The notes: generated by a model from the letters alone, not told the origin. A stretch of DNA of 64,000 nucleotides from Streptomyces sp. NBC_00370 (GCF_036084755.1 NZ_CP107968.1:3813501-3877500); one strand, 5' to 3'. Shown: positions 41,258 through 52,049, counted from the first letter of the stretch. Program-made: numbers and translations.

Positions 41258-42886
41258 ATGGCGAACGAACAGAAGAACGGCCACCCCGCACGGGACTTAA
41301 GCGCAACGGCCGCCGAGGAGACGCAGGAACCTGCCGTGAGCGGTGGGCCGCCCAAGGTCAGCGTGGTCGTGCCGGTCTACAACCCGGGCGCCGACATCGG
41401 TGAGTTGATCACTTCACTGCTGCGCCAGTCGATGCCGAAGACCGACTGGGAAGCGATCTTCGTGGACGACGGCTCGACGGACGGCACCGGCGCCCGGCTC
41501 GACACACTGGCCGCCGAGCAGGACAACATCACCGTCGTCCACATCCCCAACTCCGGCTGGCCCTCCCGCCCCCGCAACATCGGGATCGACCGGGCGCGCG
41601 GCGAGTACGTCCAGTTCGCCGACAACGACGACTGGCTCGGCGACGAGGCGCTGGAGCGGCTCTACGCGTACGCGAAGGAGAACGACGCGGACGTCGTCAT
41701 CGGGAAGATGGCGGGCCGCGGCCGCAACGTGCCGCGCGAGCTGTTCCGGCACAACCGGCCGGACGCGACGCTCGCAGCCGATCCGCTGATCGACAGCCTC
41801 ACCCCGCACAAGATGTTCCGCAGGTCGTTCCTGCTGAAGCACGGGCTGCGCTTCCCCGAGGGCAAGCGGCGCCTGGAGGACCATGTGTTCGTGACGGCCG
41901 CGTACTTCGCGGCCGACCGGATCTCGGTGCTCTCCGACTACGTCTGCTACTTCCACGTGGCGCGCGCCGACGCGTCGAACGCCGGTTTCCGGCGCTTCGA
42001 CCCGGCGGGCTACTTCGGCAACGTACGCGAGGCGCTGGACATCGTGGACGCGAACACGGAGCCGGGCGCGCTGCGCGACCGGCTGCACCGGCGGTGGCTG
42101 CGGGTGGAGATGGTCGCGCGGCTGACAGCGGCGCGGTATCTCGACGCGCCGGCCGAGTGGCGCGCGGACTTCTTCCGCGAGGTGCGGTCCGTGGTGACGG
42201 AGCGGTTCGCACCAGGGGTGGCCGCAGGGCTGCCGGCGCCGCAGCGCGCCGTGGTGGCGCTCGTCGTCCAGGGCAGGGCGGACGAACTGGCCGAGCTGGG
42301 GCGCTGGGAGGCGGCGATCCGGGCGAAGGCGACGGCCCGGGTGACGGGGAAGGACGAGGTCACCGTCGAGGCCGAACTGATCGGCCCCGACGGCCCGTTG
42401 ACGTACACGCACGAAGGCGGCGCCGACCTGCTGCGACTGCCGGTCGGCGGCATACCGCCGGAGGCCCTGGACGTCACGGACCGGCTGAACAAAGCGCGGC
42501 TGGACGTCGTGGCGCGCCGCAGGGGCGGCGGCGGCGAGGAGTTCTTCCTGCCGGGTACGAGTACGGCGAAGCGCGTCCCGGTCGACGGCAGTAGCAGCAG
42601 CGGCGACGACGGCGGCGACACCGACGGCGCGTTCAGACTGGTCCAGCAGTCGGTGGCACGGCTCGCCCCCGACACCATCAACGCGGGCCGTAAGGGCGGC
42701 AGTTGGGAGCTGAAGGCGCGGATCGTGAACTGCGGCCGGCAGAAGGAGACCGAGCTGCCGGTGTCGCTGACGGTCCCGCAGGACGGCGCGCCCCCGGTCC
42801 TGCGGGCCGGGGTGCGACCGCCGTTGCTGCTACGGGTCAGACGCCGCGTCCTGCGGGCACGCGGCGCGCTCAACCGCCGTACGTAG
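41258..42886 (+). CDS. Family 2 glycosyltransferase
   Basis: About 542-residue GT-A enzyme. The domain KVSVVVPVYNPGADIGELITSLL begins near residue 33, with catalytic-site motifs FVDDGSTDGTG (about 67-77), the DxD-like ADNDDWLGDEAL (about 120-131) and LEDHVFVTAAYFAAD. The C-terminal half (about 270-542) is a family-specific extension with beta-strand character (TARVTGKDEVTVEAELIGPD). No membrane helices, so it probably acts at the inner face on a wall or teichoic-type polymer, as related Streptomyces TagA/PgfS-like enzymes do. Start ATG 41258 is preferred; 41231 is also in frame. Confidence 0.85.
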   Translation: MANEQKNGHPARDLSATAAEETQEPAVSGGPPKVSVVVPVYNPGADIGELITSLLRQSMPKTDWEAIFVDDGSTDGTGARLDTLAAEQDNITVVHIPNSGWPSRPRNIGIDRARGEYVQFADNDDWLGDEALERLYAYAKENDADVVIGKMAGRGRNVPRELFRHNRPDATLAADPLIDSLTPHKMFRRSFLLKHGLRFPEGKRRLEDHVFVTAAYFAADRISVLSDYVCYFHVARADASNAGFRRFDPAGYFGNVREALDIVDANTEPGALRDRLHRRWLRVEMVARLTAARYLDAPAEWRADFFREVRSVVTERFAPGVAAGLPAPQRAVVALVVQGRADELAELGRWEAAIRAKATARVTGKDEVTVEAELIGPDGPLTYTHEGGADLLRLPVGGIPPEALDVTDRLNKARLDVVARRRGGGGEEFFLPGTSTAKRVPVDGSSSSGDDGGDTDGAFRLVQQSVARLAPDTINAGRKGGSWELKARIVNCGRQKETELPVSLTVPQDGAPPVLRAGVRPPLLLRVRRRVLRARGALNRRT

Positions 42887-42940
42887 CCGGCACGCGGGCG
42901 GCACGTAGGCGGCGCCTGGCCAGCCGGGACCGCCGCACGT

Positions 42941-42974
42941 CACCGCGTCTGACGCCAGAACGTCAGACGCGGTG
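42941..42974. terminator. Terminator spanning the rlmB stop
   Basis: A perfect 14-bp stem CACCGCGTCTGACG (42941-42954) with 42961-42974 lies between convergent genes; the right arm includes the last rlmB codons. Confidence 0.8.
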
Positions 42975-43907
42975 GCGGGACGCCTCGTACAGCACGATCC
43001 CCGCCGCCACACCGGCGTTGAGCGACTCGGCGCCGCCCGGCATCGGGATCCGGACGCGGAAGTCGCACGTCTCGCCGACCAGCCGCGACAGGCCCTTGCC
43101 CTCGCTGCCGACGACGATGACGACGGGTCCGCTCAGCGCCGCCAGCTCGCCGACCTCGGTGTCACCGTCCGCCGCGAGCCCGACGATGGTCAGGCCCGCC
43201 TTGCGGTACGCCTCAAGCGTCCGCGTCAGGTTCGTACAGCGGGCGACCGGCGTACGGGCGGCGGCGCCGGCCGACGACTTCCAGGCACCGGCCGTCATAC
43301 CGGCCGCGCGCCGCTCGGGGACGACGACGCCGTGGCCGCCGAAGGCGGAGACGGACCGTACGACGGCGCCGAGGTTGCGCGGGTCGGTGACGCCGTCCAG
43401 CGCGACGATCAGCGGGTCCTCGCCGTCGTCGAAGGCGGCGGCGGCGAGGTCGTCCGGGTGCGCGTACTCGTACGGCGGGACCTGGAGCACCATGCCCTGG
43501 TGGTTGAGGCCGTTCGTCAGCCGGTCCAGCTCCGGCTTGGGGGCCTCCATGAGGTGGATGCCGCCGCGGTCGGCCGCGAGCTGGAGCGCCTCGCGGACCC
43601 GCTCGTCGTTGTCGATGAACTGCTGCACGTAGAGCATCGAGGCGGGCACACCGTCGCGCAGCGCCTCGAAGACCGGGTTGCGGCCCACGACCATCTCGCT
43701 GGTGCCCTTGCCGCCACGGCGGGCGACCTGACGGCGCTGGGTCTGCTTGGCCTTCGCGTTGGCGACGCGGTTCTTGACATGGCCCTTGCGCGCGGAGGCA
43801 GGCGGGGTCGGGCCCTTGCCTTCGAGGCCCCGGCGCCGCTGGCCGCCGCTACCGACCTGCATGCCCTTCTTGCCGGACGTGCGGCGGTTCCTGCTGTTCC
43901 CGGCCAT
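42963..43907 (-). CDS. rlmB: 23S rRNA 2'-O-methyltransferase RlmB (SpoU/TrmH family)
   Basis: Methylates G2251 of 23S rRNA with S-adenosylmethionine. The 314-residue protein has a basic N-terminal extension (about 1-68, Lys/Arg/Gly-rich), a substrate domain from VVGRNPVFEALRDGVPASMLYV (about 73), and the knotted SPOUT domain. Motif 1 is LDGVTDPRNLGAVVRS (about 172-187), motif 2 IVIVVGSEGKGLSRL (about 265), and motif 3 IPMPGGAESLNAGVAAGIVLYE (about 283-304). Follows cysS in the same direction, a conserved pairing in actinomycetes. Confidence 0.95.
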   Translation of the reverse strand: MAGNSRNRRTSGKKGMQVGSGGQRRRGLEGKGPTPPASARKGHVKNRVANAKAKQTQRRQVARRGGKGTSEMVVGRNPVFEALRDGVPASMLYVQQFIDNDERVREALQLAADRGGIHLMEAPKPELDRLTNGLNHQGMVLQVPPYEYAHPDDLAAAAFDDGEDPLIVALDGVTDPRNLGAVVRSVSAFGGHGVVVPERRAAGMTAGAWKSSAGAAARTPVARCTNLTRTLEAYRKAGLTIVGLAADGDTEVGELAALSGPVVIVVGSEGKGLSRLVGETCDFRVRIPMPGGAESLNAGVAAGIVLYEASRHRV

Positions 43908-44006
43908 GACCTACCTGTTTCGTTGCTTCCGTGATGCGTACGCGGCGTACGCGGCGTTCATATGTGTAACGGGGTTCAGTGACAGCGTACGTAACCGCGG
44001 CCGTGG

Positions 44007-45407
<1,401 letters not shown>

Positions 45408-45610
45408 GCGACAAGGGTAGTGCGCCCGGGACAGTGCCCCGGGACGCTTTGGGCAACGGGGACACGGAAATCTGGTCCGGGGAACGATCCGGGGACGGCG
45501 TGAGGGGCGGTCCGGGGATGGAGCGAGGGGCGCCGGCGTCACCCGTACCGGCGTACGGTGACGCCCGCCGCCCCCCTTACGTCTCCTGCTTACGTCTCCT
45601 GCTTACGTCT

Positions 45611-46117
45611 CTACGTACGGACGACGAGCGCGGTCGCGACGGCGGCCAGCCCCTCGCCCCTGCCGGTGAACCCGAGACCGTCGGAGGTCGCCGCCGATAC
45701 GGAGACGGGCGCGCCGACGGCTTCGGAGAGGACCTTCTGCGCCTCTTCCCTGCGCTTGCCGATCTTCGGCCGCAACCCCACGACCTGCACGGCGACGTTC
45801 CCGATGGCGAAACCGCCGTCGCGTACGATCCGCGCTGCCTCGGTCAGCAGCGTGAGCCCGGAGGCGCCCGACCACTCGGGCCTGCCTGTGCCGAAGTGCG
45901 CGCCGAGGTCGCCGAGGCCGGCCGCGGAGAAGAGCGCGTTGCAGGCGGCGTGGGCGACGACATCGGCGTCGGAGTGGCCGGCGAGCCCCGGGCCTTCGTT
46001 CTCCCAGAGGAGACCGGCGCACCAGAGTTCGCGGCCTTCCTCGAAGGCGTGGATATCGGTGCCGATCCCGACCTGCGGGAGGACCACCCGGTCCGTACGC
46101 GTCACGTCAGAACTCAT
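45611..46117 (-). CDS. ispF: 2-C-methyl-D-erythritol 2,4-cyclodiphosphate synthase
   Basis: Fifth step of the MEP isoprenoid pathway, cyclising CDP-methylerythritol phosphate. The 168-residue trimer-forming enzyme shows the zinc motif VGIGTDIHAFEEG (DxH near 21-23), AGHSDADVVAHAACNALFSAAGLGDLGAHF (about 48-77) and the C-terminal GRGEGLAAVATALVV. Its start overlaps the end of ispD by 11 bases, giving coupled translation of two pathway enzymes. Confidence 0.97.
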   Translation of the reverse strand: MSSDVTRTDRVVLPQVGIGTDIHAFEEGRELWCAGLLWENEGPGLAGHSDADVVAHAACNALFSAAGLGDLGAHFGTGRPEWSGASGLTLLTEAARIVRDGGFAIGNVAVQVVGLRPKIGKRREEAQKVLSEAVGAPVSVSAATSDGLGFTGRGEGLAAVATALVVRT

Positions 46118-46853
46118 CGTTGGCCCTCCTCCGGGCGAGAACCGCCTCGGCCAGCACCAGGTCGAGCGGCCGGGTCACCTTGAACGCCTCCTCGTGGCCC
46201 GGTACGACCACGACGGGCGAGCCGAGCTGCTCGACCATCCCCGCGCAGTCCGTGGCGCCTTCGCCGCGCTGGACCACCGTCTCGTGGGCCAGCTGGAGCG
46301 TGGCCCTGTCGAAGCCCTGGGGGGTCTGTACGGCGCGCAGCGTGGCCCGGTCGGGCGTCGCGACGACCGGTTCCGGCTCGCCCTTCGGCCGCGGCTCGAC
46401 CTGCTTGACGGTGTCGGAGACGGGCAGTGCGGGGACGACGGCGACCGCGCCGTCCCGTACGGCGTCCACGACGGCGTCCACGGTGTCGACCGGCACCAGC
46501 GGGCGGGCCGCGTCATGGACGAGGACGGTGGTGATGCCCTCGGGCAGCGCCTCGATGCCGAGCCGTACGGATTCCTGGCGGGTCTCGCCGCCCGGTACGA
46601 CCAGGTAGTCGGTGCGCTGCGGCAGCGCGTGCTCGTCGAGGAGGTTCTTCACCTCGCCCGCGCCGTCGGGCGGCGCGACCACGACGACGAGCGACACGGC
46701 GCGGGACGCCGCCATCGCCCGTACCGCGTGGATCAGCATGGGGGTGCCGCCCAGGCCGCGCAGCGCCTTGGGGGCGCCGGGGCCGAGCCGTACGCCCCGG
46801 CCCGCCGCGGGGATCACGGCGGCGGTTCGGTGCGGGCTGGCTTCGTCTGACAT
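46107..46853 (-). CDS. ispD: 2-C-methyl-D-erythritol 4-phosphate cytidylyltransferase
   Basis: Third MEP-pathway step, joining CTP to methylerythritol phosphate. The 248-residue protein has the nucleotide site AVIPAAGRGVRLGPGAPKALRGLGG (about 12-36), VPGGETRQESVRLG with the substrate Arg, VLVHDAARPLVP (about 110), and ATPDRATLRAVQTPQGF (about 170). The ATG at 46853 fits family length; the longer open frame lacks conservation. Cotranscribed with ispF; carD lies 295 bases upstream. Confidence 0.96.
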   Translation of the reverse strand: MSDEASPHRTAAVIPAAGRGVRLGPGAPKALRGLGGTPMLIHAVRAMAASRAVSLVVVVAPPDGAGEVKNLLDEHALPQRTDYLVVPGGETRQESVRLGIEALPEGITTVLVHDAARPLVPVDTVDAVVDAVRDGAVAVVPALPVSDTVKQVEPRPKGEPEPVVATPDRATLRAVQTPQGFDRATLQLAHETVVQRGEGATDCAGMVEQLGSPVVVVPGHEEAFKVTRPLDLVLAEAVLARRRANDEF

Positions 46854-47148
46854 CGGTTCCACTCCGGCAGGTTTGTGTCCTCGGCCGACGTGGGTATGGC
46901 CTGAGCGTGCCGGGCGCGACGCCTTGACCGGACCCTTCCGTGACACATGGTCGAGACGAGCTGCGCCAGCTGCCGGGCCCGGCACGCCAGATAAGCCCGG
47001 CACGCCGGACGACCAATCGGCTACGGTCGTGTGTACGGGGAATGTGCGACGGATGTCGGACGGGGTGGGGATATACGGACATGCCGGAGCGCCCGGCGAC
47101 TCAGCATCTTCCGCGTAGCTGGTCAGCGGGCACCACGGCATTCGTGAT

Positions 47149-47631
47149 TCAGGACGCGAGGACCTCGTCGAGCAGAGCCTCGGCCTTGTCTTCGTTCGTG
47201 TTCTCCGCGAGAGCGAGCTCGCTCACCAGAATCTGCCGCGCCTTGGCGAGCATGCGCTTCTCACCGGCGGAGAGTCCGCGCTCACGCTCACGGCGCCACA
47301 GGTCACGTACGACTTCCGCGACCTTGATGACATCCCCGGAGGCGAGCTTCTCCAGATTTGCCTTGTAGCGTCGGGACCAGTTTGTCGGCTCCTCTGCGTA
47401 CGGTGCTCGAAGCACCTCGAAGACCCGGTCCAGTCCATCCTGACCGACCACATCGCGCACGCCGACGAACTCCGCATTGTCCGCGGGTACGCGCACCGTC
47501 AAGTCGCCTTGGGCGACCTTGAGCACCAAGTAGGTCTTGTCCACGCCTTTGATCTGGCGAGTTTCGATGGCCTCGATCAGCGCGGCCCCGTGATGGGGAT
47601 AGACCACGGTGTCGCCAACCTTGAACGTCAT
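47149..47631 (-). CDS. carD: CarD family transcriptional regulator
   Basis: RNA-polymerase-binding regulator that stabilises open promoter complexes and is essential in mycobacteria. The 160-residue protein has the N-terminal RNAP-interacting domain (MTFKVGDTVVYPHHGAALIEAIETRQIKG, residues 1-29, through about 60) and the helical DNA-binding C domain (about 75-160, with NWSRRYKANLEKLASGDVIKVAEVVRDLWRRE and the LSAGEKRMLAKARQIL helix). No DNA-specific partner is expected. It begins the carD-ispD-ispF-cysS-rlmB block. Confidence 0.97.
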   Translation of the reverse strand: MTFKVGDTVVYPHHGAALIEAIETRQIKGVDKTYLVLKVAQGDLTVRVPADNAEFVGVRDVVGQDGLDRVFEVLRAPYAEEPTNWSRRYKANLEKLASGDVIKVAEVVRDLWRRERERGLSAGEKRMLAKARQILVSELALAENTNEDKAEALLDEVLAS

Positions 47632-48323
47632 GTGACAGGTACCCCTTCCGTGGCTATCCAGGGTAACACGAGAATGCCCCGTTCTGAATGGTGTTTTCGC
47701 AGGTCAGGGCGCATCTCGGGGCTTGACAACAGCAACCTGAACGTGCTGCGAGCAGCTTCCTGGAGACGGTATTCGCAGGTCGGAGCGGTTGCGCGGGCGC
47801 ACGGAAACACATGCGTTACGCACCGAACAACACCCTCCGATGAGGGCGAACGTCCCGATTTGCCGGATTCCGAGGGGTGAAGTTCCCGTACTCCGTTCGG
47901 ATGTCGGTCATCCGTGCGGATCGCCGGGCAAGGGATTCTGAATTTGATCACTCCGCCCCCGCGATACGCCGGTGATAGTCCGGCGCTGCGGTATTGGCGG
48001 TGAATGCGAGGCCGCCGGGACAATTGATCAACGGAGTTATGTGAACGCCGGACGAAACCACGGGATCTATGGACGAGAACGGGGACAGGAACGGGGCTCC
48101 CTGATGGCGCACCGCCCGGGGCCGGTGGCCGTTGGGGGCGGGTCGGGTGCGGGGCTGCCACAACGGCTCGGTAACCTAAGCGCGCTGATAGGCCTTTAGC
48201 CGCCAGCAGCACGACGTACGACCTGTACCGCCCAGCCGTACCGCCCGACCTGTTCCGCCCAGCCGTACCGCCCGACCGTTCCCGTTCCGTTCCTTCGTAT
48301 ACGTCCAAGGAGTTGCCGCCGCC
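47632..48323. other. Long divergent intergenic region, no gene seen
   Basis: About 690 bases between carD and a lipoprotein gene, with slightly lower GC (47.65-48.1 kb) than the surroundings. It must hold both promoters. Short frames such as 47972-48199 lack ribosome binding sites and codon bias. Near 48216-48290 there are two copies of a CCGCCCAGCCGTACCGCCCGACC repeat type. Confidence 0.5.
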
Positions 48324-49001
48324 GTGAGCCGCAGCCTTCGACGCGGCGCCCTCGCCGCTACTGCCACCGTGTTCTCGCTCGCCACGCTCGCCGCGTGCGG
48401 TGCGGGCAACAACGCGCAGACGCTCCAAGTCAAGCCGGACAGCGCTGCCACCTCCATCGGTGACATCACCCTCCAGAACGTGAACCTCGTCACGCAGCCC
48501 AAGGCCGAAGCGGGTGGCCCCGCGGTCGTCACGGGCACGCTCTTCAACAACGGCCGCAGCAAGCAGACCCTCGACGCGGTGAAGCTGCCGGGCACGAACA
48601 CGACCGTGAAGCTCTCGGCGGCCAAGGGCTCGGGCCCCGTCTCCGTACCGGCCCTCGGCTCGGTGCAGCTCGGTGGCGCCGGCAACGCGTCGGCCGTCAT
48701 CGAGAACGGCAGCGAGGCCGCGATGAACGGCAACGCGCAGCAGGTCGTCTTCACCTTCAGCAAGACCGGTGACGTGGGGCTGCGCGCCCTGGTCGTCCCG
48801 TCGCAGAGCTACTTCAAGGGTGTGGGCCCGAGCGCGCTGCCGACCCCGTCGGAATCCGCCTCGGACTCGGCTTCGCCGTCGGAGTCCTCGTCGGACGAGC
48901 CGTCCGGCTCCCCGTCGGGCAACGCGTCCGGCAAGCCGTCGGAGAGCTCTTCCGGCAACCCGTCGGGCTCGGCGACGGCGTCCGCGAGCACCTTCGGCTG
49001 A
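48324..49001 (+). CDS. Secreted lipoprotein with Ser/Pro-rich tail
   Basis: 225-residue lipoprotein. Signal MSRSLRRGALAATATVFSL then lipobox LAAC (Cys about 25), a beta-sandwich domain (about 40-170, ending near VGLRALVVPSQSYFKG), and a low-complexity Ser/Gly/Glu/Pro tail (about 175-225, PSESASDSASPSESSSDEPS). It is the conserved lipoprotein next to carD and phoRP in Streptomyces; I infer a possible cell-surface role but no function is known. GTG start. A perfect 17-bp terminator follows. Confidence 0.88.
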   Translation: MSRSLRRGALAATATVFSLATLAACGAGNNAQTLQVKPDSAATSIGDITLQNVNLVTQPKAEAGGPAVVTGTLFNNGRSKQTLDAVKLPGTNTTVKLSAAKGSGPVSVPALGSVQLGGAGNASAVIENGSEAAMNGNAQQVVFTFSKTGDVGLRALVVPSQSYFKGVGPSALPTPSESASDSASPSESSSDEPSGSPSGNASGKPSESSSGNPSGSATASASTFG

Positions 49002-49018
49002 GCGATCGGTACGTACGG

Positions 49019-49059
49019 CAAGGCGCCCTGTCCGGGTCAGATCCGGACAGGGCGCCTTG
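49019..49059 (+). terminator. Intrinsic terminator
   Basis: A perfect 17-bp stem (49019-49035 with 49043-49059, arm starting CAAGGCGCCCTG) follows the lipoprotein gene. GCGGTGTCGCCGGCC-type repeats then fill 49095-49165 up to the phoP end. Confidence 0.9.
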
Positions 49060-49168
49060 CCGCGCCCGAGGTAATGCGCCCCGGGCAGGCTCACGGCCCG
49101 CGGTGTCGCGGGCCCTCGGTGTCGCCGGCCCGCGGTGTTGCCGGCCGGCGGTGTCGCCGGCCCGCGGT

Positions 49169-49849
49169 TTACGGCTCGAACTTGTAGCCGAGACCCCGCA
49201 CCGTCACCAGGTAGCGCGGCGCGCCCGGGTCGGGTTCGATCTTCGCGCGGAGTCTTTTGACGTGGACGTCGAGGGTCTTGGTGTCACCGACGTAGTCGGC
49301 GCCCCAGACCCGGTCGATGAGCTGCATACGGGTCAGCACCCGGCCCGCGTTGCGCAGCAGCATCTCCAGCAGGTCGAACTCCTTGAGCGGGAGGTCGACC
49401 TTGCCGCCGGCGACCGTGACGACGTGGCGGTCCACGTCCATCCGTACCGGACCGGCCTCCAGGGCCGCTGGGGCGACCTCCTCCGGCTCGCCGCGGCGGC
49501 GCAGGACCGCGCGGATGCGGGCCACCAGCTCCCGCGAGGAGAAGGGCTTGGTCACGTAGTCGTCGGCCCCTATCTCCAGGCCGACGACCTTGTCGATCTC
49601 ACTGTCCTTGGCGGTCACCATGATCACCGGGACGTTGGACTTGCCGCGCAGCTGTCGGCAGACCTCCGTACCCGGCAGCCCTGGCAGCATCAGGTCGAGG
49701 AGGACGAGGTCGGCGCCGTTGCGTTCGAACTCGTCGAGCCCCGCGGGCCCGGTGGTCGCGATCGCGACCTCGAAGCCTTCCTTGCGGAGCATGTAGGAAA
49801 GAGCGTCGCTGAAGGATTCCTCATCCTCGACGACGAGCACTCGGGTCAC
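49169..49849 (-). CDS. phoP: Phosphate response regulator PhoP (RegX3-like)
   Basis: OmpR-type response regulator that activates phosphate-starvation genes and represses antibiotic genes in Streptomyces. The 226-residue protein has the receiver domain (1-118) with acidic pocket E8/D9, phospho-acceptor D52 in LVLLDLMLPG and K101 in TKPFSSRELV, then a winged-helix DNA-binding domain (about 135-226, EFDLLEMLLRNAGRVLTRMQLIDRVWG...VTVRGLGYKFEP). Its GTG overlaps the phoR stop by four bases, so the kinase and regulator are cotranslated. A PHO box lies upstream of phoR. Confidence 0.95.
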   Translation of the reverse strand: MTRVLVVEDEESFSDALSYMLRKEGFEVAIATTGPAGLDEFERNGADLVLLDLMLPGLPGTEVCRQLRGKSNVPVIMVTAKDSEIDKVVGLEIGADDYVTKPFSSRELVARIRAVLRRRGEPEEVAPAALEAGPVRMDVDRHVVTVAGGKVDLPLKEFDLLEMLLRNAGRVLTRMQLIDRVWGADYVGDTKTLDVHVKRLRAKIEPDPGAPRYLVTVRGLGYKFEP

Positions 49850-51114
49850 GGAAGGACCTCCGGGGCAGGAATCACGGTCGGGGGATCCAGCACCAGGCTG
49901 GTGTCAGCGTTGTAGGAGGCCTGGTCGTCTTCGTCCAGGCCGGTCATCGGTGTCGAACGGTCCCGTGCGGCGCCCGCCTCGGGGAGCTTCAGGGTGAAGG
50001 TGGAGCCCTGGCCCTCGGAGCTCCACACGGTGACCTCCCCGCCGTGCGAGGCGGCCACGTGCTTGACGATGGCGAGGCCGAGTCCCGTACCGCCCGTGGC
50101 GCGGGAGCGGGCGGGGTCGACGCGGTAGAACCGCTCGAAGACCCGCTCGCGGTCCTTTTCCGAGATGCCGATGCCCTGGTCGGTCACGGCTATCTCGACG
50201 GCGTCGCCGCCGTTGGTCACCCGGTTCACCGCGATCCCGACACGGGTGCGGGCCGGGGAGTAGTTGACGGCGTTCTCGACGAGATTGCCGAGGGCCGCTG
50301 CGAGCTGGCCGCGGTTTCCCCATACGCGCAGGTCGACAGTACCGCCTGCGGCCATGGTGATCTGTTTCGTGGACGCAGCATGCCGGGACCTGTCGATGGC
50401 CTCGGCGACGAGTTCGTCCACGCGTACCGGCTCGGCGTCCTCCAGCGGGTCGTCGTTCTGCACCCGGGAGAGGTCTATGAGTTCCTGTACGAGGTTGGTG
50501 AGCCGGGTCGCCTCGATCTGCATGCGGCCGGCGAAGCGAGTGACCGCCTCGGGGTCGTCCGAAGCGTCCATGACAGCCTCGGAGAGCAGCGAGAGCGCGC
50601 CGACGGGGGTCTTCAGCTCATGGCTGACGTTGGCGACGAAGTCGCGTCGTACGGCTTCGATACGGCGGGCCTCCGTGAGGTCCTCCACCAGCAGCAGGAC
50701 CAGCCGGGAGCCGAGCGGCGCGACCCGCGCCGACACGGCGAGGGCTTCGCCGCGGCCGGTGCCGCGGCGCGGCAGGTCCAGCTCCACCTGCCGTATCTCG
50801 CCGTCCCTGCGGGTGTCGCGCGCCATGTGCAGCATGGGTTCGACGGCGAGCTTGCCGCCGCGGACCAGGCCGAGCGCGTACGCGGCGGAGCTGGCCTTGA
50901 CCACGGCGTCGCTCTCGTCGAGTACGACGGCCGACGAGCGGAGCACGGAGAGCACGGTGTCCACGCCCGGGGGCAGTACGGCATCCGTGTGGAGCGAGGT
51001 GCGCGTCGGTCTCGCCTGGTCGCGCTCGCTCCAGCGGAACGCCAGCATGGCGATCACGCCGGTACACACGCCGGCGATCGCTGCCAATGCGGCGACAGCC
51101 GCGTTCACGTCCAT
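49846..51114 (-). CDS. phoR: Phosphate sensor histidine kinase PhoR (SenX3-like)
   Basis: Membrane sensor for phosphate. The 422-residue protein has one clear N-terminal TM segment (AAVAALAAIAGVCTGVIAMLAF, about 5-26), a PAS-like region (about 50-150), the dimerisation/phosphotransfer domain with H165 in VANVSHELKTPVGALSLL, and the ATPase domain with LVQNDD-like NLVENAVNYSP (N box), DQGIGISEKDRERVFERFYRVD and GGTGLGLAIVKHVAASHGG (G boxes). Paired with PhoP by a four-base overlap and divergent from phoU. A single TM helix rather than two is typical of this lineage. Confidence 0.95.
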   Translation of the reverse strand: MDVNAAVAALAAIAGVCTGVIAMLAFRWSERDQARPTRTSLHTDAVLPPGVDTVLSVLRSSAVVLDESDAVVKASSAAYALGLVRGGKLAVEPMLHMARDTRRDGEIRQVELDLPRRGTGRGEALAVSARVAPLGSRLVLLLVEDLTEARRIEAVRRDFVANVSHELKTPVGALSLLSEAVMDASDDPEAVTRFAGRMQIEATRLTNLVQELIDLSRVQNDDPLEDAEPVRVDELVAEAIDRSRHAASTKQITMAAGGTVDLRVWGNRGQLAAALGNLVENAVNYSPARTRVGIAVNRVTNGGDAVEIAVTDQGIGISEKDRERVFERFYRVDPARSRATGGTGLGLAIVKHVAASHGGEVTVWSSEGQGSTFTLKLPEAGAARDRSTPMTGLDEDDQASYNADTSLVLDPPTVIPAPEVLP

Positions 51115-51187
51115 GCCTCCAGGTTATGCACGGACACGGACACTCTCCCAGCCGTCCGGGTGTCTGCTCGAACACTCGTCGCTCAGA

Positions 51188-51220
51188 GTTCACCGAGGAG
51201 AAAGTACCGGTTCACTTGTG
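51188..51220 (+). promoter_or_regulatory. PHO box (PhoP-binding direct repeats)
   Basis: GTTCACCGAGG at 51188 and GTTCACTTGTG at 51210 are exactly 22 bp apart, with a degenerate 11-bp unit (AGAAAGTACCG) between. This fits three 11-bp PHO direct repeat units. It lies between divergent phoR and phoU. Confidence 0.75.
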
Positions 51221-51368
51221 CGGGAGGCTCCGGACGCGTAACGCACCGAACGTGGGACCGTGGGGCCGGACACGTCGCGGTATCCGTCCCGGCCCGGCAC
51301 GACACCGTGAGCTCACCATGAGCTAGAGCATGAGCAAGAGACGGCATGAGCAAGAGAGGGACACACCC

Positions 51369-52049
51369 ATGCGGGACGCGTACCACGAGGAACTTGACTC
51401 GATAGGCGAGGACCTGGTCGAGATGGCCCGGCTGGTCGGTTCCGCCATCGGGCGTGCCACCACCGCCATGCTCGACGCCGACCTGAAGCTCGCGGAGAAC
51501 GTGATCGCCGCGGACCAGAAGGTCGACGACCTGCAGCACCAGCTGGAGGCGCGCGCCATCGCACTGCTGGCGCGCCAGCAGCCCGTCGCGACGGATCTGC
51601 GGATCGTCGTCACGTCACTGCGGATGAGCGCGGACCTGGAACGCGCGGGCGACCTCGCCCAGCACGTCGCCAAGCAGGCGCGGCTGCGTTACCCGGAGTC
51701 GCCGGTGCCGCACGATCTGCACACGACGCTGCTGGAGATGGGGCAGCTGGCGCAGCGGCTGATGGCGAAGGCCGCCGAGGTCATCATCACGAAGGACGTC
51801 GACCTGGCGCTCCAGCTGGAGCAGGACGACGACGAGATGGACCTGCTGCACCGCACGCTGTTCCAGCACCTGATGGACGACCGCTGGAAGCACGGCATCG
51901 AGACCGCCGTGGACGTGACGCTGCTGGGCCGCTACTACGAGCGCTTCGCGGACCACGCGGTGTCGGTCGCGAAGCGGGTCGTCTACCTGGTGACGGGCGA
52001 ACACGCGGACGAAATCCAGCAGGCGGACATCCCGGTAGAGGGCGCGTAG
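51369..52049 (+). CDS. phoU: Phosphate signalling protein PhoU
   Basis: Negative modulator of phosphate signalling that links the Pst importer and PhoR. The 226-residue protein contains two PhoU three-helix repeats: MRDAYHEELDSIGEDLVEMARLV...DLRIVVTSLRMSADLERAGDLAQHVAK (about 1-105) and a second from about 115 ending in DVTLLGRYYERFADHAVSVAKRVVYLVTGEH (about 185-215). The E(R)AGD and ERFADHA motifs are metal-binding. The ATG at 51369 has GAGAGGGA; a frame with an extra 13 residues starts at 51330, encoded by a repeated ATGAGCAAGAGA. Confidence 0.95.
   Translation: MRDAYHEELDSIGEDLVEMARLVGSAIGRATTAMLDADLKLAENVIAADQKVDDLQHQLEARAIALLARQQPVATDLRIVVTSLRMSADLERAGDLAQHVAKQARLRYPESPVPHDLHTTLLEMGQLAQRLMAKAAEVIITKDVDLALQLEQDDDEMDLLHRTLFQHLMDDRWKHGIETAVDVTLLGRYYERFADHAVSVAKRVVYLVTGEHADEIQQADIPVEGA

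Noticed and set aside
47972..48199. 75-residue frame between carD and the lipoprotein gene
   Set aside because: No ribosome binding site, no recognised family and poor codon bias.
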